Shown here: piece after piece, positions 1 to 6,120 of the stretch
Numbering within the stretch: the stretch's first letter is position 1
Layout of the letters: every line of letters begins with the position of its first letter
Notes under the pieces: model-generated
Seen by the model: the letters and a program-made list of their open reading frames with translations, nothing else
Database searches by the model: none
Told to the model about the DNA's origin: nothing
Assembly: GCA_015233515.1 (NCBI GenBank)
Contig: JADFXS010000084.1
Coordinates: 1-6,279 of the forward strand
From: Deltaproteobacteria bacterium
Lineage (GTDB): Bacteria; Desulfobacterota; Desulfarculia; Adiutricales; JAGVGV01
Direction of reading: 5' to 3'
Length of the DNA: 6,279 nucleotides
Program-made: the position numbers and the translations under genes

Positions 1-620
1 CCATCGCCAAATTGCTGGGCATGATTGCCCGTCGACAAGGTATCGGCGACACTCTGTCCCAGGGTATCGTTCATGCGGCCAAGGAATGGAATCTGGAAGA
101 TATCGCTGTCCACGTCAAGGGCATGGAACCGGCGGGATATGATCCTCGAGTGCTAAAAGGCATGGGCTTGGCTTATGCGACGTCCGATCGAGGGGCCTGT
201 CATTTGCGGGCGACGTTCTATAAACCGGAGCTTTCCAAAATGATCGAACCGGATCAGATGAAAGGCAAGGCCGCGCTCTTTATCGAATTCGAAGACCGGC
301 TGACTTTTTTCGATACTTTAATACTCTGCCGCTTTTATCGCGACCTTTACCCCTGGGAATTATTAGGAGAAATTATCCACACCTTGACCGGCTTGCCCGG
401 GGACAAAGAATCTCTCCAGGAACACGCCAAAGCCATCTCCACGGTTGTTCGTCGTTTCAATGTCAGGGAAGGCCTGACCCATGAAGATGATCGGCTCTCC
501 AAGGGTTTTTTCCGCAAAATGGAAAAGACCGGTTTTGAGATCAAGATCGAAGAAATGGAATATATGCTCAAGGACTACTATCTACTCAAAGGCTGGGATG
601 AAAACGGGTTACCTGGTTGA
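1..620 (+). CDS. Aldehyde:ferredoxin oxidoreductase family protein, C-terminal part (5' end outside window)
   Basis: AOR-family enzymes carry a tungsten (or molybdenum) bis-pterin cofactor and one 4Fe-4S cluster, and oxidise aldehydes to carboxylic acids with ferredoxin or a related acceptor in the cytoplasm of anaerobes. The frame is open from base 3 with no start needed, so this is the end of a longer gene; full-length members have about 600 residues and roughly the last 205 are here. What I see: the family block PAGYDPR, then KGMGLAYATSDRGACHLRA (bases about 129-209). Further on comes DTLILCRF (bases 312-335), which matches the late D-x-x-x-x-C motif. Its Cys (codon 327-329) would be the fourth Fe-S ligand and its Asp contacts the pterin; the usual Gly of that motif is Ile here. 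The first three Cys ligands lie upstream, off the window. The gene ends in TGA, 105 bp before the dehydratase start. The family is secure; the substrate cannot be told, and benzoyl-CoA reductase-type or other AOR paralogues remain possible. Confidence 0.93.
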   Translation, partial: IAKLLGMIARRQGIGDTLSQGIVHAAKEWNLEDIAVHVKGMEPAGYDPRVLKGMGLAYATSDRGACHLRATFYKPELSKMIEPDQMKGKAALFIEFEDRLTFFDTLILCRFYRDLYPWELLGEIIHTLTGLPGDKESLQEHAKAISTVVRRFNVREGLTHEDDRLSKGFFRKMEKTGFEIKIEEMEYMLKDYYLLKGWDENGLPG

Positions 621-725
621 TATCATACTGAAATGCTTTTTGCATGCCGCTTCAGCGCGGGGATAAGCTTTTCCATCGACAGTCTGTAATACGAACATAT
701 TTTTCTTGAAACTGGAGACGTGCTT

Positions 726-2393
726 ATGTCCTTTAAAAAACAAGATGATTTTTTACCTGATTATGCCTTGGTCGAACGTCAACAAATGATGCGCGGCATC
801 GGATACGGCGACGAGGCTCTCAAGCGGCCTCACATCGGGGTAGTAAGCAGTTGGGGAGAAGTCAATCCGGCCGCCATCGATCTGGATCGGGTGGTGGAAC
901 ATATCAAAGCCGGTATTTGGGCCGCTGGAGGCACTCCGCGGGAATTTGTCATCAGCTCGATCTGCACCAGCATGGCCGGTAACGATAGTTACCACATTCC
1001 CCACCGGGATTTGGTGGCTGGATACATCGAAACCGTCGCTCAAACCAATCTATTCGACGCCCTGGTTTTCGTTCCGGTCTGCGACGACGTGATCCCCGCC
1101 CATCTGATGGCCGCCGGACGCTTGAACCTTCCGGCTATAGCCGTTACCGGAGGGTACATGCGGCTCAATCGGCATAAAGGGGCGGTAATCGACCCTTTGT
1201 CGGTGGCGCCCAAGAACTTTGCTCAGTATAAAGACGGGAAAATCAATGCGGCGGAATTCAACCAAATCAAGGAAAAGGGCTGCCCGGGTGTCGGCGCCTG
1301 CCCGGTGATGGGAACGGCCAACACCATGGCGGCCATGGCTGAGGCCTTGGGCATGACCTTGCCCGGCAACACGACTACCCCGGGCGCGGACTCGCGCATT
1401 TATCGCATGGCTTTTGAAGCCGGCCAGCAGGTCGTCAAACTTTTAGAGAAAAATATCCGACCTTCCGACATCATGACCTTGGAAGCCTTCAAAAACGCCA
1501 TTCGCACCCTCATGGCCATCGGCGGTTCCACCAACGCCGTACTACACTTGCAGGCCATAGCCGCTGAACTAGGCTTATCCGTGGGCGCGGAAACCTTCAA
1601 TGAACTGTCGGCCGGAACTCCTTTTATCTGCGATATAGCCCCTTCCGGATCTGGAAAATATTTGCTGGAAGATTTGGATGAAGCCGGTGGAATCCAATCA
1701 GTGATGAAGGAACTGCAGCCCTTGCTGGCGTTGGATGTCAATACGGTCACCGGCCGGACCTTGGGTGAAAATCTGAATCAAGCCGTCATCGGCGACCGAT
1801 TGGTCATCTATCCCTTGGAAAAGCCGTTGGCTAAAGAAGGCGCACTGATTTTTCTTAGTGGAAATCTAGCGCCGGGCGGCGGGTTGATCAAAGTATCCGC
1901 CGTCCCCAAGAACATGCATCATCACCAAGGACCGGCCAGAGTATTTCCCACCGAAGAAGCCGCCAGTGAAGCTCTGAATAAAAACGAGATCAAGCCTGGA
2001 GAAGTCGTGGTTCTACGATACGAAGGACCGAAGGGTTCGCCGGGCATGATGCTTTTACTGCGCTTTGTATGGATGTCGGCGGCCATGGGCATGCACGATA
2101 AAATCGCTCTGATTACCGATGGTCGATTTTCCGGCACCAACAAAGGCTGCGCCGTGGCGCATATTTCTCCGGAAGCCGCCGAAGGTGGACCGTTAGCGGT
2201 CGTAAAAGACGGGGACCAAATCGAAATCGACATTCCGAACCGGAAACTCACTATCAAAATTTCCGATGAAGAACTAAAGCAACGGATAGCGGCTTGGACT
2301 CCTCCGCCCAGAAAACCTCTGAAAGGCTACTTGGCTCTTTATTCAAAAATGGCCAACTCGGCGGAAAAAGGCGCGACGCTGAACTATGATTGA
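726..2393 (+). CDS. IlvD/Edd-family dehydratase with a divergent N-terminal active site
   Basis: The family dehydrates 2,3-dihydroxy acids or sugar acids to 2-oxo acids with an Fe-S cluster and Mg; the best-known member, IlvD, acts in valine/isoleucine synthesis. I chose ATG 726 (555 aa, usual family length) because GGAG at 714-717 lies 8 nt upstream; GTG 720 would leave only 2 nt. Conserved: GGTP (68-71), C119-D120, MAAGRLN (128-134), GAC192 followed by TANTM (197-201), GGSTNAVLHL (266-275), GNLAPGG (379-385), GPARVF (402-407), RYE433GPKG with the Mg-ligand Glu, and ITDGRFS469G with the catalytic Ser. Divergent: the N-terminal NEVTPC block reads GEVNPA (44-49) without Cys; the VSDG Mg-ligand Asp appears as Ser78; CDK, whose Lys is carbamylated in studied enzymes, is CDD (119-121). 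Cys80 could be the third cluster ligand with C119 and C192, as in family members that have VCDG instead of the early Cys. The fold is certain; the substrate is unknown, so I give no ilvD symbol. Confidence 0.9.
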   Translation: MSFKKQDDFLPDYALVERQQMMRGIGYGDEALKRPHIGVVSSWGEVNPAAIDLDRVVEHIKAGIWAAGGTPREFVISSICTSMAGNDSYHIPHRDLVAGYIETVAQTNLFDALVFVPVCDDVIPAHLMAAGRLNLPAIAVTGGYMRLNRHKGAVIDPLSVAPKNFAQYKDGKINAAEFNQIKEKGCPGVGACPVMGTANTMAAMAEALGMTLPGNTTTPGADSRIYRMAFEAGQQVVKLLEKNIRPSDIMTLEAFKNAIRTLMAIGGSTNAVLHLQAIAAELGLSVGAETFNELSAGTPFICDIAPSGSGKYLLEDLDEAGGIQSVMKELQPLLALDVNTVTGRTLGENLNQAVIGDRLVIYPLEKPLAKEGALIFLSGNLAPGGGLIKVSAVPKNMHHHQGPARVFPTEEAASEALNKNEIKPGEVVVLRYEGPKGSPGMMLLLRFVWMSAAMGMHDKIALITDGRFSGTNKGCAVAHISPEAAEGGPLAVVKDGDQIEIDIPNRKLTIKISDEELKQRIAAWTPPPRKPLKGYLALYSKMANSAEKGATLNYD

Positions 2394-2419
2394 GCTTCGA
2401 TGTTGAATATGCCAGTGAG

Positions 2420-2449
2420 AGCTAACCCCGCGGCTTGCCGCGGGGAGCT
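2420..2449 (+). terminator. Strong hairpin after the dehydratase gene, likely terminator or REP-like palindrome
   Basis: CCCCGCGG (2426-2433) pairs perfectly with CCGCGGGG (2438-2445) around a CTTG loop; CUUG is one of the known extra-stable tetraloops. Beyond a bulged AA (2424-2425) the stem continues with AGCT (2420-2423) against AGCT (2446-2449), giving 12 pairs. It starts 26 bp after the dehydratase stop. The tract after it is only moderately T-rich (TTCAATTTCAGGATTTT), so termination may be partial or factor-aided. A dispersed GC-rich palindromic repeat is an alternative reading. Confidence 0.6.
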
Positions 2450-2704
2450 TCAATTTCAGGATTTTGATGATGGCGTGCGGGAAATCGTCATAAATAAAGC
2501 CATCAGTACACCAATGCCGGCGTGCTCGGCGACTTTTGGAGAACGATAAGGTTGGAGACACGGTCCTGCCATATCTTCAAAGGGTTGTGTCTGCCATCAT
2601 TTTTTGCTCGACCAGCATGGTTGGCTCGTTAGGGGAGGTGATAAATCAGCGGTTGAGGAGAAAAACAAGGATAACGTTTAGACCAATGATAACATCTAAA
2701 CAAC

Positions 2705-2718
2705 AAAGGAATGGAGGG
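2705..2718 (+). promoter_or_regulatory. Ribosome binding site deciding the binding-protein start
   Basis: Two purine-rich tracts, AAAGGA (2705-2710) and GGAGGG (2713-2718), lie 11 and 3 nt before ATG 2722. Together with the signal peptide that starts at this codon they favour 2722 over the longer in-frame ATG at 2536. Confidence 0.7.
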
Positions 2719-2721
2719 CTT

Positions 2722-3687
2722 ATGAGAACTTCTGGAAAATGGTGGATTAGCTTCCTTGTAGCGGCCATTTGTTGCGGCGTCTTTTTTTCCCAAGCTCAGG
2801 CCGAGAGAAATGACGTAGTAATTTCGGAACAAAACTGGACAGGTTCCACGGTTATCTGTCATGTCATGAAATATGTTTTAGAGAAAAAGTTGAATGTTCC
2901 GGCCAAAATTACTCAGCTAAACGGAGCGGCTACCTGGGCCGGTATGGAAAAAGGCGATGTAGACGTTTTCTCCGATATTTGGGCCACCGCTGAAGCTGAA
3001 GGGATTAAAAAGTTCACCAAGGATAAAAAGGTCTGCGAAACAACCCTCAGTTACCCCAAGGCGCCCCAGGGATGGTACATTCCCAAATATGTCCAAGAAC
3101 AATATAAAATAAAAACCATCAATGATCTCAAGGGCAAAGAAAATCTTTTCGATATCGGCGGTGATGGCAAGGGAAAACTCTGGGTCGGTCCCAGCAGTTG
3201 GAAAGTCGCCGAACAAAACACGATCCGTATTCGCGATTACGGTCTGAAGTTCGAACCCGTGGGTGTGGAACAATTTGCCTGGTTGGCCACTCTAAAAGAC
3301 CTGTACAAAAAGAAGAAACCGGTTATTTTTTACTACTGGGAACCGGAATGGCTTTTTACCCAATACGACCTGGTCATGATCGAAGAGCCGGCTTATGATC
3401 CAAGCAAATGGAATTACAAGGAAAAAGATCCAGCAAACAGTAAGATCACCTGCGCCATCGAACCTTCCGATGTGCTAGTCGGCTATCCGATCAAATTGAA
3501 AGATCGGTTGCCCAAGGTCTATCAATTCTATAAAAACTGGAGCATCCCCATTGCCGAAGTCAACAAGCTAATCTCTTATGTGACCGATTTACCAGATAAA
3601 CCCAAAATTTCCGCCGAGGAAGCCGCTCAGAAATGGGTGGAAGCGAATCCCAAAATCGTCGAAGGTTGGTTAAAAGGTATCAAATAA
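2722..3687 (+). CDS. Glycine betaine/choline-type ABC transporter substrate-binding protein (ProX/OpuAC family)
   Basis: This is the extracytoplasmic receptor that captures a solute and passes it to the permease encoded two genes downstream. ATG 2722 (321 aa) follows GGAGGG at 2713-2718 and begins a clear Sec signal peptide: MRTSGKWW, a hydrophobic core (about 9-22), and a signal peptidase I site AQA|E after residue 27. The two Cys in the core (17, 18) do not form a lipobox, so the protein should be free in the periplasm. Family features: NWTGSTV (38-44), GDVDVFSDIW (78-87), GWYIP (117-121), and YYWEPEWLFTQYDLVMIEEP (204-223), the counterpart of the WTPHW region of betaine-binding proteins. 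Trp39, Trp118, Trp206 and Trp210 are candidates for the aromatic box that holds a quaternary ammonium group (inference). Two motif positions usually occupied by His read Glu, so the ligand may not be glycine betaine. The stop is 84 bp before the ATPase start. Confidence 0.92.
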   Translation: MRTSGKWWISFLVAAICCGVFFSQAQAERNDVVISEQNWTGSTVICHVMKYVLEKKLNVPAKITQLNGAATWAGMEKGDVDVFSDIWATAEAEGIKKFTKDKKVCETTLSYPKAPQGWYIPKYVQEQYKIKTINDLKGKENLFDIGGDGKGKLWVGPSSWKVAEQNTIRIRDYGLKFEPVGVEQFAWLATLKDLYKKKKPVIFYYWEPEWLFTQYDLVMIEEPAYDPSKWNYKEKDPANSKITCAIEPSDVLVGYPIKLKDRLPKVYQFYKNWSIPIAEVNKLISYVTDLPDKPKISAEEAAQKWVEANPKIVEGWLKGIK

Positions 3688-3700
3688 GACTGATATAAAG

Positions 3701-3728
3701 GCCATCCCGTAGTCAGCTCCGGGATGGC
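3701..3728 (+). promoter_or_regulatory. Intercistronic hairpin between binding-protein and ATPase genes
   Basis: GCCATCCCG (3701-3709) pairs perfectly with CGGGATGGC (3720-3728), 9 bp around a 10-nt loop, 13 bp after the binding-protein stop. No T-run follows. By analogy with other binding-protein transport operons, such a hairpin may stabilise the upstream mRNA or partly stop transcription, so that more binding protein than ATPase is made. This role is inferred from position only. Confidence 0.6.
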
Positions 3729-3771
3729 TACAAATTTACTTGAGCGACCACTTGAGTCGTGAGGAGGGGCC

Positions 3772-4983
3772 ATGGCTGATACGCCATCTCCCAAAATAGT
3801 ATGTGACAATGTTTGGAAAGTATTCGGACCCGATCCGCAGCGGATCATTCGCAATTGGGACAATTACCGAGGCTTGGACAAAGTCAGATTGCTGAAAGAG
3901 ACCGGCTGCATAGTTGGAACCCGTGACGCCACCTTGAATGTGGAATTGGGTGAAATCTATTGCCTCATGGGGCTATCGGGCAGCGGCAAATCCACCTTGC
4001 TACGTTGCATTAATAGACTCAACGAACCGACTGCCGGCCGAGTCCTGATCGATAACCAGGACATCACCGCTTTGAGCCAGACAGATCTCCGAGAATTCCG
4101 CCGCGCTAAAACCGGCATGGTCTTTCAACATTTTGCCTTGCTCCCCCACCGGCGAATTATAAATAACGTGGCTTTTGGCTTGGAAATTCAGGGCGTGTCC
4201 AAGGAAATCCGAGAAAAAAAGGCCCGGGAAGCGCTTGAATTAGTTGGGCTGATGGGCTGGGAAAAAAGCTATCCATATGAATTGAGCGGCGGTATGAAAC
4301 AACGCGTAGGGTTGGCCCGAGCGCTGGCGACCGACCCGGAGATTCTGTTGATGGATGAAGCTTTCAGCGCTTTAGATCCCTTGATTCGTCGACAGCTGCA
4401 AGATGAGTTTGTAAACCTGATCAAAAAGGTTAAAAAAACGATTTTGTTTGTTACCCATGACCTGAACGAAGCCCTGCGCATTGCCGGTCATATCGCCATA
4501 ATGAAAGACGGGGCCATAGTCCAACAAGGCACTCCGGCCGAAATCGTGTTACATCCGGCCAAGGGATATGTGGAGGAATTTGTTCGAGACTTGCCCAAAA
4601 TCAAGTTTATAACCGCTAAAGACATCATGCTGGACCCCACGCCATGGATGGTCAAACCGGACACGACCGTGGACTCGATTATCAACCAGATGTTCGAGTT
4701 CAATTTGCGGTTTGTCTTTATCCAAGACGAAGAGAGACGGGTTAAAAATGTTGTCGACTATTTTAAATTGGATCTTAACGGCGCGGATCGGAACATACTG
4801 CCTACGGAAGATAATTTAAAGTGCGATTTTTCTGTTCAGTCCGCATTACCTGAAACATTTTTAGAAAACTTGTTGATTCTCGGGGCTCAAACCCAAGTTC
4901 CCATAACCGTCACGGACAGCGAGGGCAGAGTAAAAGGCATTATTCCTCGTGAGACATTGCTGACGGCGCTGACTTCGGCTTAA
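3772..4983 (+). CDS. proV: Betaine/proline-type ABC transporter ATP-binding protein with CBS domains (ProV/OpuAA family)
   Basis: This is the cytoplasmic ATPase that drives import through the permease encoded next. It has 403 residues, the family's usual length; ATG 3772 follows a strong GGAGGGG 2 nt upstream within the run GAGGAGGGG (3761-3769). Domains in order: the ProV-type N-terminal region before the P-loop (about 1-60, with GPDPQR and LLKETGCIVGTRDA); Walker A GLSGSGKST (67-75); Q-loop Gln119 in VFQHFALLPH; the signature LSGGMKQRV (171-179); Walker B ILLMDEAFSALDP (191-203); switch His229 in FVTHD. All catalytic residues are present. From about 282 to the end lie two CBS-type repeats (AKDIML; RVKGIIPRETLLTAL). 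In OpuA of Lactococcus such domains regulate transport in response to ionic strength or cyclic-di-AMP; here no acidic tail follows the second repeat. The family is certain, and the symbol is by homology. The ligand is set by the binding protein, not by this subunit. Confidence 0.95.
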   Translation: MADTPSPKIVCDNVWKVFGPDPQRIIRNWDNYRGLDKVRLLKETGCIVGTRDATLNVELGEIYCLMGLSGSGKSTLLRCINRLNEPTAGRVLIDNQDITALSQTDLREFRRAKTGMVFQHFALLPHRRIINNVAFGLEIQGVSKEIREKKAREALELVGLMGWEKSYPYELSGGMKQRVGLARALATDPEILLMDEAFSALDPLIRRQLQDEFVNLIKKVKKTILFVTHDLNEALRIAGHIAIMKDGAIVQQGTPAEIVLHPAKGYVEEFVRDLPKIKFITAKDIMLDPTPWMVKPDTTVDSIINQMFEFNLRFVFIQDEERRVKNVVDYFKLDLNGADRNILPTEDNLKCDFSVQSALPETFLENLLILGAQTQVPITVTDSEGRVKGIIPRETLLTALTSA

Positions 4984-5008
4984 GACGGCTCTTGACTTAG
5001 CGGCCGTC
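4984..5008 (+). promoter_or_regulatory. Weak inverted repeat between ATPase and permease genes
   Basis: GACGGC (4984-4989), directly after the ATPase stop, can pair with GCCGTC (5003-5008) across a 13-nt loop. The 63-bp gap and shared strand suggest cotranscription. With only 6 pairs and no T-run this is weak; it may be chance. Confidence 0.3.
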
Positions 5009-5046
5009 AGCCTCCTCGATACCAACTCGGGAAATGGAGCGGTGCA

Positions 5047-5901
5047 ATGAATTTTCCGGTGCGGATTCCAATCGGCCATTGGGCCGACTTGGTCGTAAAC
5101 TACATGACAGATAACTTTTCCTCTCTTTTTGATTCAATCAGAGACATAGTCCAATTCCTTTTGATTAAAATAGACAGTTTTTTTCTTTGGGTGCCGTGGC
5201 CGATCGCCATTGTGGCTTTAACTATAATTGCCTTGTTGGTGGCCGGCCGCAGCGTGGCCGTGCTTACGGCGGTATGCCTTTTCTTGTTAGGGTCGCTGGA
5301 GTTATGGACTGAAGGGATGAGTACTTTGGCCTTGGTCACCACGGCGGTCTTCATCTCAGTGCTGTTCGGATTGCCGGCCGGCATCCTATCGGCCAAGTAC
5401 AGACGTTTCGATACCATATTGCGGCCGATCTTGGACGGAATGCAGACCATTCCCAGCTTTGTTTATCTAATACCGGCGATCATGTTTTTCGGTATCGGCA
5501 ATGTTCCGGGAATCCTCGCGACCGTGGTCTTCGCCTTGCCGCCCATGGTTCGTTTGACCAGCCTTGGTATTCAACAGGTTGACTCGGAAGTGGTGGAAGC
5601 CGGACATGCTTTCGGCTGCACTACCTTGCAGCTGTTATTAAAAATCCAGCTACCCTTGGCGGTGCCCAGCATAATGGCGGGTGTCAACCAGACGGTCATG
5701 ATGTCCCTGTCCATGGTGGTCGTAGCCGCCATGATCGGGGCCGGCGGACTGGGCTCGAAAATACTCTTCAGCATTCAACGCATAGATATGGGGCTCGGAC
5801 TTGAAGCCGGCCTGGGGATTCTGTTTATCGCCATTGTGTTGGACCGTATTCTGCAAGGTGTAACCAGACAACAACAAAAAGCCTTACTAAAACAGTTATA
5901 A
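5047..5901 (+). CDS. proW: Betaine/proline-type ABC transporter permease (ProW/OpuAB family)
   Basis: This is the inner-membrane subunit that forms the import channel. It has 284 residues; ATG 5047 is preceded by GGAG (5036-5039) at 7-nt spacing. A polar, partly amphipathic N-terminal stretch of about 45 residues is followed by hydrophobic segments near 52-67, 70-84, 93-115, 137-151, 153-168, 209-232 and 252-268. The body carries ProW hallmarks: MSTLALV (91-97), LDGMQTIPSFVYLIP (129-143), FGIGNVPG (148-155), FALPPMVRLTSLGI (162-175), and the ATPase-contacting EAA loop, EVVEAGHAFG followed by IQLPLAVPSIMAG (181-212). Then come NQTVMMSLSMVV (214-225) and GAGGLG (231-236). It lies 63 bp after the ATPase gene and completes the importer. 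The binding protein is separate rather than fused, as in the ProU layout, but the gene order is X-V-W instead of the V-W-X of E. coli proU. Nothing looks truncated. The symbol is by homology. Confidence 0.94.
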   Translation: MNFPVRIPIGHWADLVVNYMTDNFSSLFDSIRDIVQFLLIKIDSFFLWVPWPIAIVALTIIALLVAGRSVAVLTAVCLFLLGSLELWTEGMSTLALVTTAVFISVLFGLPAGILSAKYRRFDTILRPILDGMQTIPSFVYLIPAIMFFGIGNVPGILATVVFALPPMVRLTSLGIQQVDSEVVEAGHAFGCTTLQLLLKIQLPLAVPSIMAGVNQTVMMSLSMVVVAAMIGAGGLGSKILFSIQRIDMGLGLEAGLGILFIAIVLDRILQGVTRQQQKALLKQL

Positions 5902-5924
5902 ACTTCTGTAACCGTCAATTCGAT

Positions 5925-5950
5925 TTCAGGTAATCTCTTAATTGCCTGGA
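5925..5950 (+). terminator. First of two tandem hairpins after the permease gene
   Basis: CAGGTAAT (5927-5934) pairs with ATTGCCTG (5941-5948), with one G-U pair, around a 6-nt loop CTCTTA. Two more pairs (one wobble) extend it to 5925-5950. It starts 23 bp after the permease stop. No T-run follows; it runs almost straight into the next hairpin. Confidence 0.4.
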
Positions 5951-5952
5951 TG

Positions 5953-5981
5953 GCCGGCGGAGAGTGAATACTCCCGCCGGC
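5953..5981 (+). terminator. Second, GC-rich hairpin after the permease gene, probable end of the importer operon
   Basis: GCCGGCGG (5953-5960) pairs with CCGCCGGC (5974-5981). After a bulged A (5961), GAG (5962-5964) pairs with CTC (5971-5973) around the 6-nt loop TGAATA, for 11 pairs in all. No clean T-tract follows on the + strand, so it is a likely but not classical intrinsic terminator. It lies between converging genes and could serve either strand. Confidence 0.5.
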
Positions 5982-6120
5982 AACTCATCACTAAATGAAT
6001 AATTTCGGCCCGCGTTATTCTCCGAATCTATCAGTTACGCTTGAAGTTCCCCCCGCATGTCGATCCCTGGCCTGCCGATGCATTCGACATTGTAGCATCC
6101 CACTGAATAAACCATATAAA

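Larger units (their letters stand above)
2394..2721. other. 328-bp non-coding gap between the dehydratase gene and the importer operon
   Basis: I find no convincing gene here on either strand. Besides the hairpin at 2420-2449 it should hold the promoter and leader of the importer genes, but I see no clear pair of -35 and -10 boxes at proper spacing and do not call one. The frame of the binding-protein gene stays open back to an in-frame ATG at 2536, but those 62 extra residues would sit in front of a normal signal peptide and look non-coding. No riboswitch fold was recognised by eye. Confidence 0.6.
5902..6120. other. Non-coding gap between converging genes
   Basis: This 219-bp gap separates the end of the permease gene from the end of the minus-strand gene. 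It holds the two hairpins at 5925-5981. It also has weaker inverted repeats: GAATAA (5997-6002) with TTATTC (6015-6020), and ATGTCGA (6057-6063) with TCGACAT (6084-6090) over a 20-nt loop. The last could lie in the 3' end of the minus-strand transcript. I see no gene here. Confidence 0.55.

Noticed and set aside
633..660. Possible terminator between the AOR and dehydratase genes
   Set aside because: Only 3-4 bp stems can be drawn (ATGC/GCAT; CGC/GCG), which is too weak to call.
687..692. TAATAC as a -10 box for the dehydratase gene
   Set aside because: No matching -35 box lies 16-18 bp upstream, and cotranscription with the AOR gene is as likely.
720..725. GTG 720 as start of the dehydratase
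   Set aside because: GGAG at 714-717 would be only 2 nt away; ATG 726 has proper 8-nt spacing.
2536..2721. Longer start (ATG 2536) for the binding protein, adding 62 residues
   Set aside because: It would bury a normal signal peptide inside the protein, and the better ribosome site and typical family length point to ATG 2722.
2770..2778. Lipoprotein signal at the two Cys of the binding-protein signal peptide
   Set aside because: The residue before Cys17 is Ile and before Cys18 is Cys, so no lipobox exists; AQA|E is a good signal peptidase I site.
2917..3273. 118-residue minus-strand frame inside the binding-protein gene
   Set aside because: It lies wholly antisense to a gene with clear family motifs; no ribosome site or recognisable domain supports it.
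5100..5450. 116-residue minus-strand frame inside the permease gene
   Set aside because: Antisense shadow of conserved ProW sequence; its composition is not protein-like.
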